DNA from: CAZTTG01 sp964615935
Lineage (GTDB): Bacteria; Planctomycetota; UBA1135; GCA-002686595
Direction: 5' to 3'
NCBI GenBank assembly: GCA_964615935.1
Contig: CAZTTG010000008.1
Coordinates: 1-64,000, forward strand
Length of the DNA: 64,000 bases
Part shown: piece by piece, positions 48,801 to 55,973 of the stretch
Layout of the letters: each line of letters begins with the position of its first letter
How positions within the stretch are numbered: the stretch's first letter is position 1
Notes under the pieces: generated by a model
The model's input: the letters and a program-made list of their open reading frames with translations, nothing else
Database searches by the model: none
Told to the model about the DNA's origin: nothing
Translations under genes and position numbers: made by a program

Positions 48801-49656
48801 GCTTGCCCGAGGCCATGGTCCCGGTGCCGCCCCGTTGCCCGTACTGCTGCAGGTGGAAGTACTGGAACTCGCCGCGCTCCCGGTCGAAGGCGGCCGGCAC
48901 CGCGCGGCCGTTGGGGACCAGCAGGTGCTCCTCGGTGGCCACCAGGTGCCCCTGCGCCGCGACCCCGCTCTCGGCGTTGGCGCCGCCGTGGGGCTGGGGC
49001 ATGTAGATCGAGCCGGAGTCCTCGTCCAGCCAGATGCGCTCGCCGGTGCGCGCGTCCAGGGCGTGGACGTAGATCCCCTCGGTGGGCCAGATGCCGGCGG
49101 AGAAGTACACCACCCCGTCGCGCACCACCGGCCCTCCGCGCACGGGCCAGAGCGAGATCATGTGCTGGTTGCCGAGCACCTTGCGGTGGTCGGGGCCGCC
49201 CAGCACCTTCCACAGGAGCGCTCCGTCGGCCGCAGCCAGGCAGTAGAGAGTGCCGTCGTCGCTGCCCACCAGCACCCGGTCCTCGAACACCGCCGGCGCG
49301 AAGCGCACCGGGCCCTCGGTGAAGAAGCTCCAGCGCGGCTCCCCGCTCCCGGCGTCGAGCGCGACGACCTTGCCGTCGGCCGAGCCGCCGTAGTAGAGGA
49401 TCCCCCCCGCGATCACCGGCTGCAGGGCCCGATCGAAGGTCATGCGCTGCAGACCGGGCCAGGCGGGATCGGGCGGCTGCGCCGCGCGGTGGCTCCAGCG
49501 CAGCTCGAGCTTCTCCGGCAGGGCATCGTCGGTCCAGGCGCTGCGGGCCGCGTCGGCGCGGTACATGGGCCAGTCGCCGGCCGCGGCCGGGCCGGCGAGG
49601 AGCGCGGCGGCGATCGCGAGCCGTGCGGCGAATCCAACGGTAAGCGGTTCGTTCAT
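45841..49656 (-). CDS. Giant secreted PQQ-type propeller protein with embedded SAM-methyltransferase domain
   Basis: A 1,271-residue protein with a signal peptide (MNEPLTVGFAARLAIAAALLAG, cut near AAAG). PQQ/BamB-type propeller blades run from residue ~30 (GDWPMYRAD; VVALDAGSGEPRW; TLYCLAAADGALLW) to ~430. A class I methyltransferase domain then interrupts it (about 455-575: CLDVGCGGGELSNRL, VVALDSDPEAVAEAR, DLIISSRSV). The blades resume to ~960 (LVAVDAYNGRTLWE, LLCLDGRTGDVLWE, MAVFDAGTGERRWE). A chitobiase-like segment follows (EIRYTLDGSHPTAGSPLYRR), then a concanavalin-like 3-keto-disaccharide-hydrolase/LamG-type domain (YYGTLRIFEGGEGF ... VALHCWGSQ) to the end. A methyltransferase in a secreted protein would lack SAM unless the domain is degenerate or the protein stays inside. 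Function unknown. Confidence 0.85.
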   Translation of the reverse strand: MNEPLTVGFAARLAIAAALLAGPAAAGDWPMYRADAARSAWTDDALPEKLELRWSHRAAQPPDPAWPGLQRMTFDRALQPVIAGGILYYGGSADGKVVALDAGSGEPRWSFFTEGPVRFAPAVFEDRVLVGSDDGTLYCLAAADGALLWKVLGGPDHRKVLGNQHMISLWPVRGGPVVRDGVVYFSAGIWPTEGIYVHALDARTGERIWLDEDSGSIYMPQPHGGANAESGVAAQGHLVATEEHLLVPNGRAVPAAFDRERGEFQYFHLQQYGQRGGTGTMASGKLFFNSGLFFEAKTGSAQGETGGGVIAGLPDGVVTAGVGGLSVYEWQENEAAPGTRMLAKTLSVENVFPARSIAVAGRHAAVGGRGTFTIVDLEEGWRTCTKGVEGAVYGLAVADGKLFVSTTAGLILCYGEETGDPAPEPGMLTAEDIHVGDPLPDDLYKDAALEILGASGVREGYCLDVGCGGGELSNRLWWSLMFSERGMRVVALDSDPEAVAEARAEINAGLYGRGIAVHHGSLQDLSDYPPYFADLIISSRSVTEGADFLDLDQLRRLLRPRGGVLCVGRPGEMHVERRGPIEGEGSWTHQYASAGNPACSTDEVRGPLGMLWYRDVDQAMTQRHGRGPSPLCFEGRIYSLGLDSLVAVDAYNGRTLWEVPFEGILRAYDGDHLMGTAGTQSPYCVAPEGVYVRRGNRCTRLDPKSGTQLGQIRAPDGLGGEPGIWGWIACEDGILYGSLADPEHVVTYRYVEGGDLSMQLTESTALFAMDAEQPELRWVHPAEHSIRHNAIAAGGGRVYLIDRPLADFDRIKDEPRGEHPTGALLCLDGRTGDVLWEQREEIWGTTLALSVEHDSLLMCYQPTRFALTSEVGGRMAVFDAGTGERRWEGPAAYASRPLINDRTLYAQGGAWDLLTGDAAPFEFSRSYGCGILAGGRNLLVYRSATLGYMDLLRPSGTQNYGGIRPGCWINAIPAAGLVLVPEGTAGCVCSYPNRAWIALRSDDLRPPLAEPAGGAFSRPVEVELSADQPEVEIRYTLDGSHPTAGSPLYRRPILLAGSAELEARAFREGAAPSRVASFDFLIDPHLLPLDGEHWRVWDVGGEVASAPSHWRVVGEEVVQSSNIFLPPPEVGEVFERPYYGTLRIFEGGEGFADGELRLELHTTDDDGLGVAFRLRDEDHHYLFHMDRQRGYRVLARRDGDEYEVLASDRVAYLPNRWYELRVSLDGPEMAVSLDGEEILRARDRAWRRGTVALHCWGSQTVRYRRVAFEPR

Positions 49657-49778
49657 GCGGCGCTCCCCGGAGCGGGTGGGCGGGAGCCGCCCAGGATAAC
49701 CGGCAATATCCCGCGGTGCAGGCCGCATGAAGAGCCCGATGGAGCGATCCAGGATCGAAGGACCCGCCAGCGGCGGGC

Positions 49779-49807
49779 TTGCCCCCCGAACCCCGCCCGG
49801 ATAGAAC
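49779..49807 (+). promoter_or_regulatory. Sigma-70-type promoter of the ABC transporter operon, leaderless
   Basis: TTGCCC (49779-49784) and TAGAAC (49802-49807) are separated by 17 bases. The start ATG at 49816 begins eight bases after the -10 element and has no Shine-Dalgarno sequence, so the transcript is probably leaderless. Confidence 0.5.
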
Positions 49808-49815
49808 CCAGCGCC

Positions 49816-50742
49816 ATGATCCGCACCCGGGCCATCCGCGTGGACTACGAGGGCGTCACCGCCGTCCGCGACCTGGACCTCAACATCCCCGCGGGCGAAA
49901 TCTTCGGCCTGATCGGCCCCAACGGGGCCGGCAAGACCAGCACCATCCGGGTGCTGGCGACCCTGCAGGAGCCCACCTACGGCGAGGTCCACATCGCCGG
50001 GCTCGACATCGCCGAGCACCCGGCCAGGGTGCGGCGGATCCTGGGGTACATGCCCGACCTGGCGCCGGTCTACGAGGACCTGAAGTGCTGGGAGCTGCTG
50101 GACCTCTTCGCCGGGGCCTTCCATCTCCCGCGCGCCGGCCGCCGCGCCCGGGTGGACGAGTGCCTGGACCTGGTCAACCTGCGCGAGAAGCGCGAGGCCC
50201 TGGCGGGCACCCTCTCGCGGGGCATGAAGCAGCGCCTGGTCCTGGCCAAGACCCTGCTCCCCGACCCCCAGGTGCTACTGCTGGACGAGCCCGCCAGCGG
50301 GCTGGACCCCTACGGCCGCATCGAGATGCGGGACACGCTCAAGCGCCTGTGCGAGACCGGCAACACGGTCCTGATCTCGTCGCACATCCTGAGCGAGCTC
50401 TCCGGCTTCTGCACCTCGATCGGGATCATGCAGCGGGGTCGCCTCCTGGTCAGCGGGGAGATCGACGAAATCGCCGGCCGCCTGGCGCCGGGCCGGCGGC
50501 TGGTGGTGGAGCTCCTGCAGCCCGATGAGCGGGCCCTGGCCCTCTTCGACGAGCTGGAGGGGGTCTCGGTGGCCGAGCGCTCGGAGGAGCGGGTCGAGCT
50601 CGACTTCGCCGGGACGGACGCCGAGGCGGTCGAGCTCCTGCGCCGGCTGGTGCGCGAGGGCCTGCCGGTGAAGGCCTTCCACGAGCGCCACATGGACGTG
50701 GAGGACATCCTGCTGCAGGTCGGCGCCCGGGAGGTGATGTGA
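49816..50742 (+). CDS. ABC transporter ATP-binding protein
   Basis: A 308-residue ATPase of the ABC-2 exporter (NatA/CcmA-like) type: Walker A GPNGAGKTS, signature LSRGMKQRL, Walker B VLLLDEPASGLDP and the switch His in ISSHILSE. A ~75-residue C-terminal extension follows the nucleotide-binding domain. The GTG start of the permease overlaps its stop codon (GTGA). Divergent from the PQQ-propeller gene across 159 bases, which contain the promoter above. Confidence 0.92.
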   Translation: MIRTRAIRVDYEGVTAVRDLDLNIPAGEIFGLIGPNGAGKTSTIRVLATLQEPTYGEVHIAGLDIAEHPARVRRILGYMPDLAPVYEDLKCWELLDLFAGAFHLPRAGRRARVDECLDLVNLREKREALAGTLSRGMKQRLVLAKTLLPDPQVLLLDEPASGLDPYGRIEMRDTLKRLCETGNTVLISSHILSELSGFCTSIGIMQRGRLLVSGEIDEIAGRLAPGRRLVVELLQPDERALALFDELEGVSVAERSEERVELDFAGTDAEAVELLRRLVREGLPVKAFHERHMDVEDILLQVGAREVM

Positions 50743-52394
50743 GCATCGCGAACGCCCTCGCCTCCCTGAACCTCCTGACCAACCCGATCTGCGTCAAGGG
50801 GGTGCGCGAGCGGCTGCGTGCCAAGCACGCCCTCTCCTGGGGGTTGGTGGTGCTCACCATCACCGCCTTCGTCAGCCTGCTGGTCTACCTGACGGGAACG
50901 AGGCAGGACCTGCTGACGAGCAAGGAGGCCGCCCAGGGGATGTTCGTGCCCATCGTGGTCATCCAGGGCATCCTCCTGATGTTCCTGGGCGTGGGCAGCG
51001 TCACCTCGGGCCTGATCCTGGAGCGCGTCGGGGGCCTCCTGGACTACCAGCGCCTGACCCCCATGCGGCCATCGGCCAAGATCCTCGGCTATCTCTTCGG
51101 CCTGCCGGCGCGCGAGTACTTCCTGTTCGCGCTGACGCTCCCCTTCCTGGCCTTCGCGGTATGGGTGGGCGAGATCCCGATCTCGGCCCTGCTGCACGGC
51201 TACTCGGTGCTCTTCAGCTCGGTGTGCCTCTACCACATGACCGCGCTGGTGGTGGGCATGACCCTGAGAAAGCCGCGCCAGGCCTCCTTCGTCGTGCGCA
51301 TCGCCATCGTGGTGCTGTACCTGGGCCTGCCGAAGCTCTCCCTGGTGGGCATGACCTTCTTCGAGCACCTCACCATCCTGCCCACCCTGCGGCGCATCCT
51401 GAGCACCGAGCTCTCCCTCCCCGAGTTCACCGGCCAGTTCGCCGCTCCCGACGTGGCCTTCTTCGACTGGTTCCTGCACCCGACGACCTTCACCCTGATG
51501 GTGCAGGGCTTCCTCTTCGCCTCCATGTTCGCCGTGGTGCACCGCAAGTGGTCCCGGGAGCACGGGCACCCCTTCTCCAAGCCACTCGCCCTGGTCTTCT
51601 ACGCCGTCGCGCTCCTCTTCCTGGTCGGCGGTCTGTGGCCCATCGTCGCGAACGACGCGGTGTACCGGGGCCTGACCGGGCGGGTGGGCGGCTGGCCCAT
51701 CCCGCGGGTGGAGGTCCTGGGGATGCTCACGTACGTGCTGCTCGTGATCTCGGGCCTGATCTGCCTGTTCCTGATCCACGTGCAATCGCCCTCGCGCCTG
51801 ATCTCCCTAAAGGGCCTGCGGCGCGCGAGGAAGCTCTCGCTCCCGCGCGTGCCGCCGTCTAGCGACGCGGCCTCGAGCCTGCCGCTGACCCTCGCCATGG
51901 TCGCCCTGACCGCGGCTGGCTGCGCCGTCCTGCTGGTCCTGGCCGCGGAGAACGAGGTCCTCTTCGAGAGCCTCCCGCCGTGGGTGTCCGGCCTGGCGCC
52001 GCTGGCGCTCTTCGCGTCCGTGGCCCTCTCCGTCCAGGCCCTGCGCGAGCGCTTCAGCCCGCGGGCCTTCTACGTCTCCGTCTTCCTGCTCTGGACCCTG
52101 CCGCTCTTCACCGGGCTGGTGATGTACGCCGCCTGGGAGGCCTGGGTGGCCGGCACCTACGTCGCGCTGCCCTTCCCCCCCATGGCCCTGTACCTGGCGG
52201 TGGCCTGGTTCCTGGACGGGGGGACGCCCGGGATCCGGGAGATCGTGCCGCCCGTGCTCCACCCCCACCTGGGAGGCATGACCTTCTCGGCCACCCTGCT
52301 GTACGGAGGGCTGGCGCTCGCTCTGCAGATCGAGCGCTTCCGTTGGCGCGCGGACCTGCGACAGCGCGTCCGCGCCGAGTCAGAGGCGGCCTGA
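50739..52394 (+). CDS. ABC-2 type permease
   Basis: A 551-residue integral membrane protein with about 12-13 predicted helices (for example LSWGLVVLTITAFVSLLVYL, MFVPIVVIQGILLMFLGVG, LALVFYAVALLFLVGGLW). The start is GTG 50739 with GGAGGTG upstream and a 4-base overlap with the ATPase gene, so the two form one export complex. The substrate is unknown. The first ~35 residues resemble the N-terminus of other large ABC-2 permeases. No periplasmic partner is encoded nearby. Confidence 0.88.
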   Translation: MSIANALASLNLLTNPICVKGVRERLRAKHALSWGLVVLTITAFVSLLVYLTGTRQDLLTSKEAAQGMFVPIVVIQGILLMFLGVGSVTSGLILERVGGLLDYQRLTPMRPSAKILGYLFGLPAREYFLFALTLPFLAFAVWVGEIPISALLHGYSVLFSSVCLYHMTALVVGMTLRKPRQASFVVRIAIVVLYLGLPKLSLVGMTFFEHLTILPTLRRILSTELSLPEFTGQFAAPDVAFFDWFLHPTTFTLMVQGFLFASMFAVVHRKWSREHGHPFSKPLALVFYAVALLFLVGGLWPIVANDAVYRGLTGRVGGWPIPRVEVLGMLTYVLLVISGLICLFLIHVQSPSRLISLKGLRRARKLSLPRVPPSSDAASSLPLTLAMVALTAAGCAVLLVLAAENEVLFESLPPWVSGLAPLALFASVALSVQALRERFSPRAFYVSVFLLWTLPLFTGLVMYAAWEAWVAGTYVALPFPPMALYLAVAWFLDGGTPGIREIVPPVLHPHLGGMTFSATLLYGGLALALQIERFRWRADLRQRVRAESEAA

Positions 52395-52412
52395 GCGGCG
52401 CGCCGACTCAGG
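52390..52412. terminator. Hairpin between convergent permease and ribokinase genes
   Basis: CCTGAG (52390-52395) pairs with CTCAGG (52407-52412); the loop contains the palindrome GGCGCGCC. It occupies the 13-base gap between two convergent stop codons. No T-run. Confidence 0.35.
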
Positions 52413-53334
52413 CGCCGCAGAGGGCCTCGACCTCCTCGCGGCGCGGCAGCGAGCTCTGGGCGCCGGGGACCGTCGCGGCCAGGGCGCCCGCCGCGCAGGC
52501 GATCGCCAGGGCCCGCTCGCGATCCTCCCGCGGCCCCCAGCAGGCCGCCAGCGCGCCGACGAAGGCGTCGCCGCAGCCGGTGGTGTCCACGACCTCGACC
52601 TCGCGGGCCGGCGCGGAGATCGATCGCGCGCCGTCCCAGAGCAGCGCGCCCTCGCGGCCCAGGGTCAGCACCGCGTGCCCCGCTCCCAGATCGCCCAGGC
52701 CGCGGGCCAGCTCCTCGGGATCGGTCGCGGGATCCCTCCCCGCGAGCTGGGCCGCCTCAACCCGGTTGACCACCAGCACCTCGACCTGCTGCAGGAGCTC
52801 GATCGGGAGGCTGCGGGCCGGGGCCGCGTTGAGCATCAGCGGAGTCCCGCCGGCGGCCGCGATGCGGGCGGCCGCGAGCAGGGCCCGGACCGGCACCTCG
52901 AGCTGGGCCACCAGCAGATCGGAGGCGGCGATCTCGTCCCGCGCGGCCTCGACGTCGGAGGGCCCCACCTCGGCGTTGGCGCCCGAGGCCACCACGATGG
53001 TGTTCTCGCCGGCCTCGTCCACGGTGATGAGGGCCGTGCCGGTGGCCGACTCCTCGGACTCGCGGATCAGGCCGGTGTCGATGCCCTCCTCCCACAGCCC
53101 TCGGAGGAGCTGGCTCCCGTGCGCGTCCCGGCCCACGGCCGCGATCATCTGCACCGCCGCGCCCATGCGCCGGGCGGCCACCGCCTGGTTGGCGCCCTTG
53201 CCCCCGGCGAAGGTCCGGAAGGGACCACCCAGGATGGTCTCGCCCGGCGCCGGGAAGCGCGGCGTGCGCACGACCAGGTCCATGTTGATCGAGCCCAGGA
53301 CGCAGATCCGGGGCGCGCCGATGGGCGTCACCAT
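52408..53334 (-). CDS. rbsK: Ribokinase (PfkB family sugar kinase)
   Basis: A 308-residue kinase. It has the N-terminal GSINMDLVVRTPRFPAPGE (split here as GSINMDLVV and PRFPAPGETI), FAGGKGANQAVAARRMG and the C-terminal VDTTGCGDAFVGALAA signature with the catalytic Asp. The ATG at 53334 overlaps the sulfatase stop by seven bases (ATGGTGA), so translation is coupled. Phosphorylation of ribose or a related pentose is expected. Co-expression with an arylsulfatase suggests use of a sugar released by desulfation, but that is inference. Confidence 0.9.
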   Translation of the reverse strand: MVTPIGAPRICVLGSINMDLVVRTPRFPAPGETILGGPFRTFAGGKGANQAVAARRMGAAVQMIAAVGRDAHGSQLLRGLWEEGIDTGLIRESEESATGTALITVDEAGENTIVVASGANAEVGPSDVEAARDEIAASDLLVAQLEVPVRALLAAARIAAAGGTPLMLNAAPARSLPIELLQQVEVLVVNRVEAAQLAGRDPATDPEELARGLGDLGAGHAVLTLGREGALLWDGARSISAPAREVEVVDTTGCGDAFVGALAACWGPREDRERALAIACAAGALAATVPGAQSSLPRREEVEALCGA

Positions 53335-54641
53335 CGGGCCGGCTCCGTCTCCCGGCTCCAGGCGTTCCACATCCGCATGAGCTCCTGCACCCGCTCGGGC
53401 TCTTCGGCGGCCAGGTCCCGCGATTCGACCGGGTCCCGGGCCAGGTCGAACAGCATGGGATCACCCTCTCCGCGGCGCAGCAGCTTCCAGTCACCGTCGC
53501 GGATGGCCAGGTTCTGCTTCCGCTTCCAGAAGAGCGTCTCGTGGGGACGGCCCGCTTCTCCGCCGGTCAGGTAGGGGACCAGGTCGACCCCGTCCAGCGG
53601 CCTCGCCGGGGGGCCCGCCTGCCCCGCCGCGGCGATGGCGGTGGCGAAGACGTCCAGCGTGCTGACCGGCTGCTCGAACACCTCGCCCGCGGGCAGGACC
53701 GCGGGCCAGCGCACCAGGAAGGGGACCCGGATGCCGCCCTCGAAGGGCGTCCCCTTGGTCCCGCGCAGGGGCTCGTTGATCGAGGCGTTGGTCTTGGCGC
53801 CGCCGTTGTCGTTGACGAAGAACAGCAGCGTGCGGTCGGCGATGCCGTTGCTCTCCAGGCGGTCCAGGACCATGCCCACGGCCTCGTCCATCAGGAGGGT
53901 CATGGCCACCAGCTTGCGGCGCCGCGCATCGTCCATCTCCTCCACTCCCTCGAGCACCTCGGGCAGCGCGTGCATGGGGGTGTGCACGGCGTTGAAGGAG
54001 AGGTACAGGAAGAAGGGCCGGTCGCGGTTCTGATCGACGTAGGCCGCCGCCTGCCGGCCCAGCTCCAGGGTCATGTAGTCGAAGTCTTCCTCGATCGGCT
54101 CCTCGTCGCGCAGGAGCCGGTTCAGCCGCGTCCCCTCGATGGGCCAGTAGCTGCGGGAGCCCTGGAGGAAGCCGAAGAAGTCGTCGAAGCCCCGCTGCAG
54201 GGGGTGGAAGTGATCCGCGTAGCCCAGGTGCCACTTGCCCAGGCCGATGGTTCGGTACCCCAGCCCGCGCAGGACCTCGGGCAGGAGGGTCTCGGTGAGC
54301 GGCAGGCCGTTCACCTCGCTGAACTTGGGTGGGATGTTGAGCTCGTGGCCGAAGCGCTGCTGGTAGCGCCCGGTCAGCAGGCCCGCCCGCGAGGGGCTGC
54401 AGACCGAAGCGGTGACGTAGCCGTTGGTGAAGCGGATCCCGCCGGCCGCGATCGAGTCCAGGTGGGGCGTGTGGATCGCCCCGCTGCCCTGGAAGGAGAA
54501 GTCGGCGTACCCCGCATCGTCGGACACGATGACCACGACGTTGGGCGGAACGGCGCCCGCGCCTCCCTCCCCCCCCGGAGGGGCGGCGCAGGCGAGGGCC
54601 AGGAGGAGGAGGGGGGCGGGTTTCCAGGATCGATTCGTCAT
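53328..54641 (-). CDS. Arylsulfatase-type lipoprotein sulfatase
   Basis: A 437-residue sulfatase. Signature VCSPSRAGLLTGRY contains Cys of the C-x-P-S-R motif that is converted to formylglycine; the metal residues are in VIVSDDAGYADFSFQG and FFVNDNGG. GLGKWHLGY and HTPMHALPE are also typical. The signal peptide ends in a lipobox (LALAC). The ATG at 54641 has GGGAG upstream. First gene of a two-gene operon with ribokinase. It requires a formylglycine-generating enzyme; the FGE-like domain at the window start is a possible but doubtful candidate. Confidence 0.92.
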   Translation of the reverse strand: MTNRSWKPAPLLLLALACAAPPGGEGGAGAVPPNVVVIVSDDAGYADFSFQGSGAIHTPHLDSIAAGGIRFTNGYVTASVCSPSRAGLLTGRYQQRFGHELNIPPKFSEVNGLPLTETLLPEVLRGLGYRTIGLGKWHLGYADHFHPLQRGFDDFFGFLQGSRSYWPIEGTRLNRLLRDEEPIEEDFDYMTLELGRQAAAYVDQNRDRPFFLYLSFNAVHTPMHALPEVLEGVEEMDDARRRKLVAMTLLMDEAVGMVLDRLESNGIADRTLLFFVNDNGGAKTNASINEPLRGTKGTPFEGGIRVPFLVRWPAVLPAGEVFEQPVSTLDVFATAIAAAGQAGPPARPLDGVDLVPYLTGGEAGRPHETLFWKRKQNLAIRDGDWKLLRRGEGDPMLFDLARDPVESRDLAAEEPERVQELMRMWNAWSRETEPARW

Positions 54642-54690
54642 GGCGGCTCCCAAGGGACGGACCGGAGGGCCGTCGGACTGCAAGCTCTTG

Positions 54691-55765
54691 TCACGCACTC
54701 CGCTCCTCATACGTCAACCCGAACACGGTATCGGTCATCCAGCGCTTGAATCCCGCGTTGTCCATGAACTGCTTGAACAGCTCCGTGTCGTCCTTCATCA
54801 CCGCCGTCATCACCCTCAGCAGGGCCCGGTCGTGCTCGATGCGCGCGTTCTGCTTGTCGGAATGCCGCTTGGCGTTGCGGTACGCGGTGTCGGCCGCTAC
54901 CCGGGCCGGGATCTCCTGGGTGATGAGCCGGTGCACCCGGTCGGCATCCGCCCAGGGGATGTTGCCGAACTGGTCGTTGAAGGCCTTGATGATGTTCGAC
55001 AGCCGGTCCAGCTCGGGCTCTGGCTTGTGGCCGCCGCCCGCGGCCGGCACCGGCTCGATCCGCGCGTCCTCGTCCGGGAGCAGGATCTGCTGCACCGCCC
55101 GCTTCTCGACCCGGTAGCTGTCCATGTCGATGGCCTCGAGGATGCCTCGCGAGAGGTCCTCCTCCACCGGGGCGGGCAGCTTGGGCACCAGGAAGTCCAG
55201 GAAGATCGAGCGCGTCTCCCACTCGGCGTTCGTGTAGGGCAGCAAGGAGGACAGGAAGCCGTAGGTGCGGACGAAGGCCTTGGCCTTGCCCTTGAAATCC
55301 ACCTGCCCGTCCTCGTCCAGCTCGGACCGGTAGACCGCCACGCAGGCGTCGAGGATCGGATCGAGCTGGTCGCGCTCCGCCCCGCCGAGGTAGCGCCGCA
55401 CGAAGTCGTCGATCTGTGCCGGCGAGTAGACCTGCCGCCCGTCCAGGTCCGCCTGCAGATCGTGCAGCCGGTCGGGATCGGTCTCATCGGCCAGGATCGT
55501 GGTGCGATAGTAGTCGGAGAAGGCCTCCCGGATGGTGTCGGTGTCGTTCATGAAGTCCAGGACGAAGACGTCGTGCTTCTTCGGGTGGGCCCGGTTGAGC
55601 CGCGAGAGCGCCTGCACCGCCTTGATGCCCGAGAGGATCTTGTCCACGTACATGGTGTGCAGCAGCGGCTCGTCGTACCCGGTCTGGAACTTGTCCGCGC
55701 AGACCAGGAAGCGGTAGGGATCCTCCTTGATCCTGGCCGGGATCTGGCCCGAGGGAAATCCATTG
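54691..55765 (-). pseudogene. hsdR: HsdR C-terminal part, cut off by a transposable-element insertion
   Basis: The hsdR sequence resumes at 55765 after the insertion: GFPSGQIPARIKEDPYRFLV, then ADKFQTGYDEPLLHTMYVDK (helicase motifs V-VI region) and SRLNRAHP. The remainder is the helical C-terminal region ending FGLTYEERSA. Read with the N-terminal part and without 208 bp, it gives a continuous HsdR. The apparent ORF start at 55812 lies within the inserted element and is not a natural start. The stop is 50 bases from the start codon of the sulfatase gene. Confidence 0.88.
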
Positions 55766-55968
55766 CAGGGCTCCTGACACATGCGCCCCGATTCATGCAA
55801 CCATCCGCTCATGGCTCAGCAGGGAAACGGCGTGTCGGGCTCGCTCCCTGGTCGGTGTCGATCGCGGCCCCCGTCAAAGCGTTGCATACCTTATGACGCA
55901 CCCCCTCATCGTGAATGAACGGCATTCGGCCAATGCCGCCACTCCACGCACCTATGTCAGGAGCCCTG
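55766..55968. mobile_element. 203-bp MITE-like insertion in hsdR, 14-bp inverted repeats, CATTG target duplication
   Basis: CAGGGCTCCTGACA (55766-55779) and TGTCAGGAGCCCTG (55955-55968) are perfect inverted repeats. They are bordered by CATTG at 55761-55765 and 55969-55973, a 5-bp target-site duplication. No transposase is encoded in the 203 bases, so this is a non-autonomous element. Deleting the element and one CATTG (208 bp) restores the hsdR frame and the expected motif NGFPSGQIP. The family of the parent transposon is not identified. Confidence 0.9.
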
Positions 55969-55973
55969 CATTG

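Noticed and set aside
55800..55812. ATG at 55812 as a true start of the downstream hsdR ORF
   Set aside because: It lies inside the inserted element; the first ~16 residues have no counterpart in HsdR.
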